Of a DNA stretch of 64,000 nt, positions 38,692 through 47,577 are shown piece by piece. The notes beneath the pieces were generated by a model. The model worked only from the letters and a program-made list of their open reading frames with translations. It was not told the origin of the DNA and did no database searches. How positions within the stretch are numbered: the first letter of the stretch is position 1; each line of letters starts with the position of its first letter. Position numbers and translations under genes: made by a program. The stretch comes from Paracoccaceae bacterium (GTDB taxonomy: Bacteria; Pseudomonadota; Alphaproteobacteria; Rhodobacterales; Rhodobacteraceae): the NCBI GenBank assembly GCA_024639125.1, contig JAHEJA010000010.1, positions 5,490 through 69,489 of the forward strand. The letters are read 5' to 3'.

Positions 38692-39612
38692 ATGAAAGCA
38701 ATCATGTACCACTATGTGCGCCAAGCCAAACCAGAGCTGCCGCATTTTAGATATCTTGATGTTGCAAATTTTGAAAAGCAGCTTGATTATTTTGAGGCAG
38801 AGTTCGGCTTTGTATCCCGCGACGATTGGGATAGCTTTGTCACAGGGGCATCCCAAACCGTTCCAACCGGAGTTGTGCTGACGTTTGATGATGCAATGTC
38901 CTGTCATTTCGATTTTGTGTATCCCATTTTGAAAAAACGCAATTTGTGGGGTATTTTTTATGTGCCAACTGGCCCTTATGAAACGGGGACGCTTTTGGAT
39001 GTTCATAGAATCCACTTGCTGACTGGCGCAATCCAAGGGCAGGCATTATTTGACTACCTAGATGGCATTGTCAGTACCGACATGATCCCTTTTGCCAAAC
39101 GCGATGATTTCGCCCAAGCCACATATAGTTCGCAAACCAATTACCCCGGGGTTGCGGAATTCAAGCGATTGCTGAACTACTTTGTGGATGAAACGCTTAA
39201 ATCGGATTTGATTAATACCGTCGCGCGCCATTTCGATTATCAGTTTTCCAGTGATTTCTATGTCGCGCCAGACAACATCAAAACCATGTCTGAACACGGT
39301 ATGATCATCGGATCACATACCCAAGATCACCCCGTGATGAGCAAACTTACATTCGCAGAGCAAGTCCACCAATTACAGGCCTCGTTCGATTACCTAGATG
39401 CAATTTGCAACCTGCCCCACCGCACATTCTGTCATCCTTATGGCGGCTTTCATTCCTTTGATGACAACACAGTTACCATCTTAAACGACATGAACGTTTT
39501 ATATTCCTTCAACGTGCAAAGCCGCGACATTACCCTAAACGACCGAAGCGCCTTTAAACATGCCTTGCCGCGATATGATTGCAACGAATTTGCCCACGGA
39601 GCCGCGTCCTAA
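38692..39612 (+). CDS. polysaccharide deacetylase family protein
   Basis: A 306-residue NodB-fold protein (PF01522). The first motif is VLTFDDAMSCHF with the catalytic and metal aspartates (about residues 63-70); the second is GSHTQDHPVMS with metal-binding histidines. HPYGGFHSFDD supplies the later conserved arginine/aspartate region, though without the usual RxP order. It lacks a signal peptide, so it may act in the cytoplasm on sugar intermediates; the substrate is unknown. Start at ATG 38692 after AGAGGG. Despite its sugar theme it is 9 kb from the glycan locus. Confidence 0.8.
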   Translation: MKAIMYHYVRQAKPELPHFRYLDVANFEKQLDYFEAEFGFVSRDDWDSFVTGASQTVPTGVVLTFDDAMSCHFDFVYPILKKRNLWGIFYVPTGPYETGTLLDVHRIHLLTGAIQGQALFDYLDGIVSTDMIPFAKRDDFAQATYSSQTNYPGVAEFKRLLNYFVDETLKSDLINTVARHFDYQFSSDFYVAPDNIKTMSEHGMIIGSHTQDHPVMSKLTFAEQVHQLQASFDYLDAICNLPHRTFCHPYGGFHSFDDNTVTILNDMNVLYSFNVQSRDITLNDRSAFKHALPRYDCNEFAHGAAS

Positions 39613-39716
39613 TAAGGCAAGGCAACCACGCTAAGGGCTAAATGGTTCCGCGCTCTTGCCCAAAGTCTGCCATTTTTGCCTGCGATTGATGCTTTGTCAC
39701 GGACAAAGGATGATCC

Positions 39717-40544
39717 ATGTTGCGTATTTTATATTCTTGGCCAAGCCTGCTTGGTTTTTCAATGGCGATATCGCTGTCGATCAGCCACGCAATGCAAATT
39801 GGAACCCAACCGATATCGGCAACGTCACTGGAACAATTCGACATCGGGGGCACATCCGAGCTTACAAATCTATCGTACACAGCGGCGTTCGACACCAAAT
39901 CGCCGCAGGCCGCCGTGATTGTCCCGGAATTGCCAAGTCCCGCTGCAAAAAACTGTAGCCCCTCGGTCACGTCAACACCCGCACCGAATGCGATGATACA
40001 TGTGTCAATCAACGCCCCCTGCCACAGCACACAGAACGTAAGCGTACATCACAACGGCTTGATGTTGTCTTATCCCATTGGCATAACGGGCGTGCTTGAT
40101 TTTGAACTGCCGGCATTGGCAGAAAATGCTATCGTGCTGACCGAATTTTCCGACAATTTTGTGGCGGTCAATCGTACGCGTATTCAAGCCCTGGCAGCGT
40201 TCGATCGAACCGCTTTGCAATGGAGCGGTGATTTAGACCTGTCTCTGCTAAGCACAGAGACAAGCAACCTTCGTACGGTTCATGTTGGGACCAAAGGGGC
40301 ACGTCAGGCCATGATCCTTACCGCCTTGCGTGTCGACAACCTAGATACGATGCCCAATTTGCAAGTTGTTAGTCGCGATCATAGCGCCTGTGGCGCATTG
40401 GTAAGCTTTCAAACTATCGCCGTGAAAAAGGCTCAGGCGGCCCATGTCAGCACCTTTGACATCCAAGCACCAGAGTGTTCGGCCGAAACCGTCGATCTAG
40501 TGTTGAAGAATCTAAGAGAAGTGACCAAACTCGCCCTAAACTAA
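39717..40544 (+). CDS. secreted hypothetical protein with four cysteines
   Basis: A 275-residue protein with a signal peptide (about residues 1-25, ending near SHA) and four cysteines (C80, C102, C225, C254) in the mature part, suggesting two disulfides in the periplasm. It has a mixed beta-rich composition and a C-terminal helix VDLVLKNLREVTKLAL. I do not recognise a named domain. It lies 11 bases upstream of the phosphate-binding/OmpA fusion gene and is almost surely in its operon, so an envelope role is likely. AAAGG is present before the ATG. Confidence 0.7.
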   Translation: MLRILYSWPSLLGFSMAISLSISHAMQIGTQPISATSLEQFDIGGTSELTNLSYTAAFDTKSPQAAVIVPELPSPAAKNCSPSVTSTPAPNAMIHVSINAPCHSTQNVSVHHNGLMLSYPIGITGVLDFELPALAENAIVLTEFSDNFVAVNRTRIQALAAFDRTALQWSGDLDLSLLSTETSNLRTVHVGTKGARQAMILTALRVDNLDTMPNLQVVSRDHSACGALVSFQTIAVKKAQAAHVSTFDIQAPECSAETVDLVLKNLREVTKLALN

Positions 40545-40555
40545 GGGGTGAACTC

Positions 40556-42040
40556 ATGACCAAGGTCTGTACCGCGGGGCTCGCGGTGCTTTTCTGTATT
40601 TTCGCGAGCATTGGCTATACTCAGACAGTCACCTTGTCTGATCCCAGTGGCACGCCTGTATTGGATGGCCCTGTGTTGCACGGGGACGATCATGTCATCG
40701 AAATTGATAGTAAATATGGACCTGTCGCAGTCAACACCCAAGCGCTGACATGCCAAGGCGATTGCCCACAAAAAGACATGCAAAAGAATGACATCCGCAT
40801 TGCGGGTGAACCTTGGGTGATCAAAAATTTGATAGCGCTTCAAATAGAAGCCTATAGCGCACGCCAAGGTATATCCTATACAACGGATGGCACCCTTTAC
40901 CGGCTTGATACAACACCGGAAACAACGATCAAATTGCGCGCTGTTACCAGTGACCAAGCGATCCAATCCTTGATCAAGGGTGACATAGACATTGCGCTAA
41001 CCCTTCGCCCCACCACTAAAAAAGAAGCAGCACTACTACAGCCCAAAATCTTTGGCGCTGTAAAGCCGCCGCTACGAAGTTTGATTCTGGCTTTGGATGC
41101 GCTCGTGCCAGTTGTGTCCTTAACAAATCCGGTGACCCACGTGAGTGATGTAAATTTGCTAGAATTGTTGGATAGCAAGATCACGAATTGGAAAGACCTA
41201 GGCGGTCCAGATCAGAACATTGATTTGCTTCCAATTGATCCTGGATTGAACGCGCTTTTGCCGGCCTATGGGCTGGTGACGGGAAACAATCCCGCGCCTT
41301 TGACCCCTTATGACCTAAGTGAAGGCATGTTTGGTGTGATGCCCTTATCGCGGTCTTATCAATCGCAGGTCCTGACCCTTTTGGGTCCCTGTGGTTATGG
41401 TCCAGCCCTACATCGCCGAAGCGTCAAAACCGAAGATTATCCGCTCAGCCTTCCGATTATTGCGTACCTTGCGCCCCGACCACTGCCCCCAATTGCCAAG
41501 GACGTGCTAGAGTTCATACAATCCCCTTCGGGTCATTTGGTTACACAACGCGCAGGCTTTTTTGATCCATCGGTCGAAGAAATATCGCTTGATGTCCAAG
41601 GCGCCCGTTTGGCAAGTGCAATTCAAAACATCAACAAAGGTGCCGATCTAGAGACCGTACAAAGAATGGCCGCGCTTATGTCTCGTACGTCACGGCTCTC
41701 TACAACATTCCGTTTCGACACAGGTGCGACAGAGCTAGACACCGTGTCACGCGCGCATTTGCAAACGCTGGTGTCAGATTTACAAAGCGGACGATACATG
41801 GGGCGCAAGCTTTATTTGGTGGGATTTAGCGATGGGGCCGGACCAGCATCGATCAATCTTGAGTTATCCAAAAAGCGCGCTGATGTCGTTTTGAAATCTT
41901 TGCGCGCCCGCATTCCCGAAGCTGGTCGTGACCGCCATAGCCTTGCCACGGTTGGATTTGGCGAAGCCCTTCCTATTGATTGTGATGATCAAATCATTGG
42001 CCGCGAAGTTAACCGACGCGTCGAAGTTTGGATTGAATAA
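40556..42040 (+). CDS. PstS-like substrate-binding domain fused to OmpA C-terminal domain
   Basis: A 494-residue secreted protein. A signal peptide (1-22) is followed by a domain (about 100-340) that resembles phosphate-type periplasmic binding proteins (IKLRAVTSDQAIQSLIKGDIDIALTLR, TNWKDLGGPDQNI, VLEFIQSPSGHLVT). The C-terminal OmpA/MotB domain (about 380-494) binds peptidoglycan: FDTGATELDTVS, GFSDGAGPASINLELSKKRAD, and the final REVNRRVEVWI. I chose ATG 40556, with AAGGGGTG upstream, over an in-frame extension. It may tether a ligand-sensing domain to the cell wall. Its stop codon abuts the radC stop. Confidence 0.85.
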   Translation: MTKVCTAGLAVLFCIFASIGYTQTVTLSDPSGTPVLDGPVLHGDDHVIEIDSKYGPVAVNTQALTCQGDCPQKDMQKNDIRIAGEPWVIKNLIALQIEAYSARQGISYTTDGTLYRLDTTPETTIKLRAVTSDQAIQSLIKGDIDIALTLRPTTKKEAALLQPKIFGAVKPPLRSLILALDALVPVVSLTNPVTHVSDVNLLELLDSKITNWKDLGGPDQNIDLLPIDPGLNALLPAYGLVTGNNPAPLTPYDLSEGMFGVMPLSRSYQSQVLTLLGPCGYGPALHRRSVKTEDYPLSLPIIAYLAPRPLPPIAKDVLEFIQSPSGHLVTQRAGFFDPSVEEISLDVQGARLASAIQNINKGADLETVQRMAALMSRTSRLSTTFRFDTGATELDTVSRAHLQTLVSDLQSGRYMGRKLYLVGFSDGAGPASINLELSKKRADVVLKSLRARIPEAGRDRHSLATVGFGEALPIDCDDQIIGREVNRRVEVWIE

Positions 42041-42802
42041 TCATAAAAGCCCCTCACTTCGAAAACTAATTTCGCTTGAACGTCCAATAACCAAATGATC
42101 ATGCACGCTTAACCCCAAAGCGTCAGCTGCCATTTGGATTTGTTTGGTCATAGCAATGTCTTGCGGTGACGGTGTGGGATCCCCTGATGGATGATTATGG
42201 ACCAAAATCAAAGCCGATGCATTTAAATGCAATGCGCGTTTTACTATCTCACGTGGGTAAACCGGGACATGATCAACCGTTCCCTGACCCAATAATTCAT
42301 CTGCAATCAATGTGTTCTTGCGATCCAAATAGAACACTCTGAATTCTTCGGTTTGCCGATGTGCCATGGTTGTTTGACAGTAATCTAACAGGTTTTCCCA
42401 ACTGGAAATAATAGCGCGCCCCATAACCTTGGCTTTGGACAATCGATGCGCGGCGGCTTCGATAATTTTAATTTCCTGTACCACAGCATCCCCAACCCCC
42501 GGAACCAAGGCAAGCTGTTCTTTGGGGGCGGAAACCACACTATTAAAATCACCGAATTGTTCCAGCAACCCCCGCGCAAGGGGTTTCACATCGCGTCGCG
42601 GGATCGCACGGAACAAGACAAGCTCTAAGAGTTCGTAATCCGGCATGGCCGCTGCACCGCCTGTTAGAAATCGTTCCCTCAGGCGCTTGCGGTGATCTTT
42701 GATATAGGACGGGATCTTCGGATTTGGCGCAGTTTGAAAATCAACCGCCATTTCCGAAAACAACGGCAAAGGAACATCATCTGAGTCGCGATCATAGGTC
42801 AT
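42041..42802 (-). CDS. radC: RadC-family protein (JAB/MPN domain)
   Basis: A 253-residue protein. A helix-hairpin-helix segment VPGVGDAVVQEI (100-111) precedes a JAMM metal site: E152 region, then H202-x-H204 and D215 in VHNHPSGDPTPSPQD. The family has a historical name from a DNA-repair allele, but its biochemical role is not settled; it is a predicted metal-dependent hydrolase. It is a single gene between two convergent or tandem units. Confidence 0.88.
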   Translation of the reverse strand: MTYDRDSDDVPLPLFSEMAVDFQTAPNPKIPSYIKDHRKRLRERFLTGGAAAMPDYELLELVLFRAIPRRDVKPLARGLLEQFGDFNSVVSAPKEQLALVPGVGDAVVQEIKIIEAAAHRLSKAKVMGRAIISSWENLLDYCQTTMAHRQTEEFRVFYLDRKNTLIADELLGQGTVDHVPVYPREIVKRALHLNASALILVHNHPSGDPTPSPQDIAMTKQIQMAADALGLSVHDHLVIGRSSEISFRSEGLL

Positions 42803-42845
42803 GATCCACTATCACGCGCAGAGAGTTAAAAATGTTTAAAGAATT

Positions 42846-42877
42846 CCCCGGCTCAAACACGTTATTTTGAGCCGGGG
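42846..42877 (-). terminator. long inverted repeat ending the dnaK-dnaJ unit
   Basis: A perfect 12-bp inverted repeat CCCCGGCTCAAA (42846-42857) / TTTGAGCCGGGG (42866-42877) lies seven bases after the dnaJ stop on the minus strand. The downstream sequence on that strand is AATTCTTTAAACATTTTT, AT-rich but with an interrupted T-run. Confidence 0.75.
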
Positions 42878-42883
42878 ATGTTC

Positions 42884-44032
42884 TTATCCTTTCATCGATT
42901 CCCAGAAGGATTTGACCGATGAGAAAAAGCTAGAGCTTTCTGGATTGTTGTCTTCTGACAATTCTTCGAATTCTTTCAAAAGCTCTTTTTGACGAGAGGT
43001 CAGATTCACAGGTGTTTCCACCGCCAATTCAATGAACATGTCCCCATACTGCGATGATTTGATGGCTGGCATACCTTTGCCACGCAGACGCATTTGACGC
43101 CCTGATTGGCTTCCTGATGGAATTTTGACACGGCTACGACCACCATCAATTGACGGCACTTCGATATCACCGCCCAAAGCAGCAGAGGTCATCGAAACGG
43201 GAATGCGACAGAATAGATTGCCACCTTCGCGCTGGAATATGTCATGTGCGGCAACTTCGATAAAGATGTACAAATCACCAGACGGGCCGCCACGCATCCC
43301 TGCTTCGCCTTCGCCAGAAAGACGAATGCGCGTGCCTGTTTCGACCCCTGCCGGAATATTCACAGACAATGAGCGGTCTTTTTCTTTGCGACCCTGCCCA
43401 CCGCAAGACTTGCAGGGGTTCTTGATGATTTGGCCCATGCCAGAACAGGTCGGACATGTCCGTTCAACCGTAAAAAACCCTTGTGATGCGCGCACTTTGC
43501 CCATACCGGAACAGGTCGGACATGTTGCGGGCTCAGAACCCCCTTCGGCACCTGTGCCACTACAGCCATCACACTGAATCGACGTCGGAACGTTGATGGT
43601 TTTTTGCAGACCTGCATAGGCTTCTTCTAGCGTTACGCGAAGATTATAGCGCAAGTCGGACCCACGGCTTGCACGATTGCGCGAACCGCCACGGCCACCG
43701 CCGCCGCCCATAAAGTCGCCAAATAAATCGTCAAACACATCAGAAAACGCGCTTGAGAAATCACCGCCACCTTGGAATCCACCGCGTTGGCCGCCACCCA
43801 TGCCCCCTTCGAAGGCAGCATGACCATAGCGGTCATAGGCTGCTTTTTTCTCGGGATCTTTTAGGCAATCGTGCGCTTCGCTTGCTTCTTTGAACTGTGC
43901 TTCAGCGTTGGGATTGTCGGAATTTCGATCTGGATGCAGCTGTTTCGCTTTGGTGCGAAACGCTTTCTTGATCTCGTCGGCAGAAGCACCTTTCGAGATT
44001 CCAAGCACCTCGTAATAGTCACGTTTGGACAT
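42884..44032 (-). CDS. dnaJ: chaperone DnaJ (Hsp40)
   Basis: A 382-residue type I J-protein. The J domain (1-70) has RDYYEVLGI and the HPD motif in [13 protein letters not shown] glycine-rich linker follows, then four CxxCxGxG-type zinc repeats ([42 protein letters not shown]). The C-terminal substrate domains are intact. I chose the ATG at 44032, nine bases after GGAG, over an ATG two codons upstream. It stimulates DnaK ATP hydrolysis. A hairpin sits in the 71-base gap to dnaK. Confidence 0.96.
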   Translation of the reverse strand: MSKRDYYEVLGISKGASADEIKKAFRTKAKQLHPDRNSDNPNAEAQFKEASEAHDCLKDPEKKAAYDRYGHAAFEGGMGGGQRGGFQGGGDFSSAFSDVFDDLFGDFMGGGGGRGGSRNRASRGSDLRYNLRVTLEEAYAGLQKTINVPTSIQCDGCSGTGAEGGSEPATCPTCSGMGKVRASQGFFTVERTCPTCSGMGQIIKNPCKSCGGQGRKEKDRSLSVNIPAGVETGTRIRLSGEGEAGMRGGPSGDLYIFIEVAAHDIFQREGGNLFCRIPVSMTSAALGGDIEVPSIDGGRSRVKIPSGSQSGRQMRLRGKGMPAIKSSQYGDMFIELAVETPVNLTSRQKELLKEFEELSEDNNPESSSFFSSVKSFWESMKG

Positions 44033-44050
44033 AGGCATTTGCTCCTTTAG

Positions 44051-44093
44051 AAACGCGTTAACCGCCCTGCATTGACAGGTCGGTTAACGTTTC
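44051..44093 (-). other. imperfect hairpin between dnaK and dnaJ
   Basis: The arms AAACG-(CG)-TTAACCG-(C)-CCTG and CAGG-(T)-CGGTTAACGTTT pair over 16 bases with one 2-base bulge and one mismatch, loop CATTGA. It nearly fills the dnaK-dnaJ gap and ends just before the dnaJ ribosome-binding site. It could be an mRNA processing site, a partial terminator lowering dnaJ relative to dnaK, or a stability element. No T-run follows. Confidence 0.55.
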
Positions 44094-44103
44094 TTTCATA
44101 GTC

Positions 44104-46017
44104 TTACGAACGTTTGTCGTCGCCTAGATCTTCGAAGTCGGCGTCAACGATATCGTCGTCATATCCGCCAGCATCATCTGCAGAGCGTGGCGCATCTTCG
44201 CCCTCATCTTGGCTAGACTTGTAAATCGCTTCGCCAAGCTTCATCGCCGCTTCAGTGACGTTTTGAATGCCGGATTTGATCTTGGACGCATTGTCTGTTT
44301 CCAGCTCGTCTTTGAGTGCGGCAATCGCCAACTCAATCGCTTCGATTGTTGTTGGATCAACTTTGTCGCTATGCTCTTCCATTGATTTCTCAGTGGAATG
44401 GATCAGGCTTTCGGCTTGGTTTTTGGCGTCTACCAATTCACGGCGCTCTTTATCGGCATCCGCATTTTCTTCGGCTTCGCGCACCATACGTTCGATGTCG
44501 TCATCTGACAAACCACCAGAGGCTTGGATTGTGATGACTTGCTCTTTGCCTGTGCCTTTGTCTTTGGCAGAAACAGAAACAATACCGTTGGCATCAATGT
44601 CAAACGTCACTTCGATCTGTGGCATACCGCGTGGCGCTGGTGGGATGTCTTCTAGGTTGAATTGACCCAACATCTTGTTATCGGCGGCCATTTCACGTTC
44701 CCCTTGGAAAACGCGGATAGTCACGGCATTTTGGTTGTCCTCAGCGGTAGAGAAAACCTGAGACTTTTTGGTTGGGATCGTCGTGTTACGATCGATCAAA
44801 CGCGTGAACACGCCGCCCAAAGTTTCAATACCCAATGACAGAGGCGTTACGTCCAAAAGAACAACGTCTTTCACGTCGCCTTGAAGAACACCTGCTTGAA
44901 TCGCAGCACCCATGGCGACAACTTCGTCTGGGTTCACGCCTTTGTGTGGCTCTTTGCCAAAGAATTTAGTAACCTCTTCGATCACTTTGGGCATGCGGGT
45001 CATACCACCGACCAAAACGATTTCGTCGATGTCAGATGTGGATAGACCGGCGTCTTTCAATGCAGCAGCGCATGGCTTCATTGACGCTTTGATCAAATCG
45101 CCAACCAAGCTTTCCAATTTTGCACGTGTCAACTTCATGACCAGGTGCAATGGCTGACCAGATTTACCATCCATGGAAATAAACGGTTGGTTGATTTCAG
45201 TCTGGGTGGCAGAAGACAATTCGATTTTGGCTTTTTCAGCAGCTTCTTTCAAACGCTGTAGGGCCATTTTGTCTTTGGTTAGATCAACGCCGTTTTCTTT
45301 TTTGAACTCATCCGCAAGGTAGTTGACGATGCGCATGTCGAAATCTTCACCACCTAGGAATGTGTCACCGTTGGTTGATTTCACTTCGAACAAACCGTCG
45401 TCAATTTCCAAGATGGTTACGTCGAACGTACCGCCACCAAGGTCATAAACCGCAATCGTTTTTGTTTCTTTTTTATCCAAGCCATAGGCCAAAGCCGCCG
45501 CTGTCGGTTCGTTGATAATACGAAGAACCTCAAGACCTGCGATTTTACCCGCGTCTTTGGTGGCCTGACGCTGTGCGTCGTTGAAATATGCAGGAACAGT
45601 AATAACCGCTTGGGTCACTTCTTCGCCCAAATACGCTTCTGCTGTTTCTTTCATTTTTTGCAAGATCAACGCAGAGATTTGAGACGGGCTATATTTTTCG
45701 CCGCGCGCCTCGACCCATGCGTCGCCGTTACCGCCATTGATGACGTTGAACGGAAGGTTTTTCAGATCTTTTGCCAAATCAGCATCGTCAAACCGACGGC
45801 CGATCAAACGTTTCACACCAAATACTGTGTTGTCTGGGTTTGTGACAGCCTGACGTTTTGCCGGTTGACCAACCAGACGCTCGTCTTCTGTGAACGCAAC
45901 GATAGAAGGCGTTGTACGCGCTCCTTCGGCGTTTTCAATCACACGTGGCTGTGATCCATCCATGATGGAAATACAGCTGTTTGTTGTTCCAAGGTCGATA
46001 CCAATCACTTTGGCCAT
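44104..46017 (-). CDS. dnaK: chaperone DnaK (Hsp70)
   Basis: A 637-residue Hsp70. The nucleotide-binding domain begins [21 protein letters not shown]-like with IDLGTTNS (6-13), and has [12 protein letters not shown] and the [10 protein letters not shown] segment. The substrate-binding domain starts after the linker [15 protein letters not shown]. The C-terminal lid ends in an acidic tail ([11 protein letters not shown]). A promoter fitting the heat-shock sigma factor lies about 95 bases upstream, so it is heat induced together with dnaJ. Confidence 0.97.
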   Translation of the reverse strand: MAKVIGIDLGTTNSCISIMDGSQPRVIENAEGARTTPSIVAFTEDERLVGQPAKRQAVTNPDNTVFGVKRLIGRRFDDADLAKDLKNLPFNVINGGNGDAWVEARGEKYSPSQISALILQKMKETAEAYLGEEVTQAVITVPAYFNDAQRQATKDAGKIAGLEVLRIINEPTAAALAYGLDKKETKTIAVYDLGGGTFDVTILEIDDGLFEVKSTNGDTFLGGEDFDMRIVNYLADEFKKENGVDLTKDKMALQRLKEAAEKAKIELSSATQTEINQPFISMDGKSGQPLHLVMKLTRAKLESLVGDLIKASMKPCAAALKDAGLSTSDIDEIVLVGGMTRMPKVIEEVTKFFGKEPHKGVNPDEVVAMGAAIQAGVLQGDVKDVVLLDVTPLSLGIETLGGVFTRLIDRNTTIPTKKSQVFSTAEDNQNAVTIRVFQGEREMAADNKMLGQFNLEDIPPAPRGMPQIEVTFDIDANGIVSVSAKDKGTGKEQVITIQASGGLSDDDIERMVREAEENADADKERRELVDAKNQAESLIHSTEKSMEEHSDKVDPTTIEAIELAIAALKDELETDNASKIKSGIQNVTEAAMKLGEAIYKSSQDEGEDAPRSADDAGGYDDDIVDADFEDLGDDKRS

Positions 46018-46344
46018 TTTATGATCCCTCTTTAGTTAAGGCGATAACACACGACGCAAACCCGTTATGGCATCAGCGCCGCAATTCAACACGCAAAATT
46101 GCGCTTCTGGGCGTATATAGGCAGCCTCTTTAAGGGCTGCAAGCTCTCTCGGGTGAAAGAACCGGAAAAATTGATGCGAATTAACCTAAAAATATGAGAA
46201 TTCACACTATTTGCGTGCGTTTTATTTCGAATTAATTCCTTTGGATTAGGGACCTACTCTACTTTCTAATTCTATCCTTCGGCTGGGTCTAAAACCTTTG
46301 GAGCTTTAACCGTAGCAGTAGGTAGCCATTAGGAGAAATTGAAT
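46018..46344. other. intergenic region between divergent dnaK and the di-heme peroxidase gene
   Basis: This 327-base stretch has no gene. The left third holds the dnaK leader and its RpoH-type promoter with an inverted repeat. The middle (about 46160-46260) is AT-rich. On the right, AGGAG (46331-46335) is the ribosome-binding site of the peroxidase gene; I see no convincing promoter for it. Confidence 0.6.
46112..46143 (-). promoter_or_regulatory. RpoH (sigma-32) heat-shock promoter of dnaK
   Basis: On the minus strand CTTG (46140-46143), an 18-base spacer and CCTATATACG (46112-46121) match the alphaproteobacterial RpoH consensus CTTG-N17/18-CYTATNTNNG at every fixed position. The spacer and box edges include the inverted repeat GCAGCC-N8-GGCTGC (46121-46140). 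Transcription would start about 85-90 bases upstream of the dnaK ATG. Confidence 0.82.
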
Positions 46345-47577
46345 ATGCCCGCCACTAAGCCAACCTTTTTGGCCATCATTTTTGTGGTTTTTGCGCCCCA
46401 CAGTTATGCGGACACATTTCCAGAAATACTTTCGGACTACTTTGAACCGCTTTCGGCGGCTCAACTTGACCTGTCAGACCCCACCTTGGTGGCACAGATC
46501 GAATTGGGGAAAACTCTTTATTTTGATACACGCTTGTCGGCTGATTGGGATTTATCTTGTGCCACTTGTCATGATATTTTCAACGGCGGGGATGATGGAT
46601 TGGCACTATCGGTCGGCCATCAAGGTCAGCTAGCTGAACGCAATGCCCCCACTGTGCTAAACGCTGTTTTTAATCGGGCACATTTTTGGGATGGTCGCGC
46701 CGCCACATTAGCAGATCAAGCCAAAGATATGATCCAATCGCCCGCTGAAATGGCCAGCACACCCAAACAGACCCTTGCAACGTTGAACGCCATTCCCTGG
46801 TACCGCGACCAATTCCAAGCTGCATTTCCGGATCAATCGGAACCTTTGACATTTGATAATTTGGCATTGGCAATAGAAGCGTTTGAAACCACGTTAATCA
46901 CGCCATCGCCATTCGACCAATTCCTAACCGGAAAACCGAGCATATTGGACCCTGACGCGCTCTTTGGCGCCTTCACGTTTTTAGACACGGGCTGTATTGT
47001 CTGTCACAACGGGATCAATATTGGCGGTGGATTTTTTGAACGGTTTGGCGCGGCAAACGCGTTGGACCCCAATGTCTTCTCGTCATCGGATCAGGGCCGT
47101 TTCAGAGTCACCCAAAATGAAAAGGACAAATCCGTATTCAAGGTCGCATCGCTTCGCAATGTCACCCTAACAGGACCGTATTTCCATAATGGGCGCGTGG
47201 ATGCTTTGGACGAAGCGATCAACATCATGGCTCAATCTCAACTGGGCAGCACATTGAGCCAAGCAGACACACAAAGCATTATTGCCTTTTTGACGTCTTT
47301 GGAAGGTCAGCCATTGGATATCGAGGTTCCCAATATGCCAGAATTAGATCCTATTTTGGGACCACTTCCCGCCCCCAAAAATTGGGTCATGCCTTCTCCT
47401 GTAAGCTTGCCAGAACGTAACGAAGACGGCGCCGAAACTATTTCAACAGACGACATACAAACAGAGCCAAAGCAAACAGCACCCTTTGAGCCAGTTATTC
47501 AAACAGAACCAGACGCGATTGCACCTATTGAAATTTTACCTGCTCTGCCGGAACCTAGGCAAGAAAGGGGTTTTTAA
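46345..47577 (+). CDS. di-heme cytochrome c peroxidase-like protein with extended acidic tail
   Basis: A 410-residue secreted protein of the CcpA/MauG superfamily. A signal peptide (1-22, ending SYA) precedes two c-type heme motifs, CATCH (72-76) and CIVCH (217-221). NAPTVLNAVFN and TGPYFHNGRVDALDEAI are typical of the family; the methionine in INIMAQ may be the distal ligand of the second heme. After about residue 330 there is a proline/glutamate/threonine-rich tail of about 80 residues not found in classical peroxidases. ATG 46345 is nine bases after AGGAG. Likely reduces hydrogen peroxide, or oxidises another substrate, in the periplasm. Confidence 0.85.
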   Translation: MPATKPTFLAIIFVVFAPHSYADTFPEILSDYFEPLSAAQLDLSDPTLVAQIELGKTLYFDTRLSADWDLSCATCHDIFNGGDDGLALSVGHQGQLAERNAPTVLNAVFNRAHFWDGRAATLADQAKDMIQSPAEMASTPKQTLATLNAIPWYRDQFQAAFPDQSEPLTFDNLALAIEAFETTLITPSPFDQFLTGKPSILDPDALFGAFTFLDTGCIVCHNGINIGGGFFERFGAANALDPNVFSSSDQGRFRVTQNEKDKSVFKVASLRNVTLTGPYFHNGRVDALDEAINIMAQSQLGSTLSQADTQSIIAFLTSLEGQPLDIEVPNMPELDPILGPLPAPKNWVMPSPVSLPERNEDGAETISTDDIQTEPKQTAPFEPVIQTEPDAIAPIEILPALPEPRQERGF

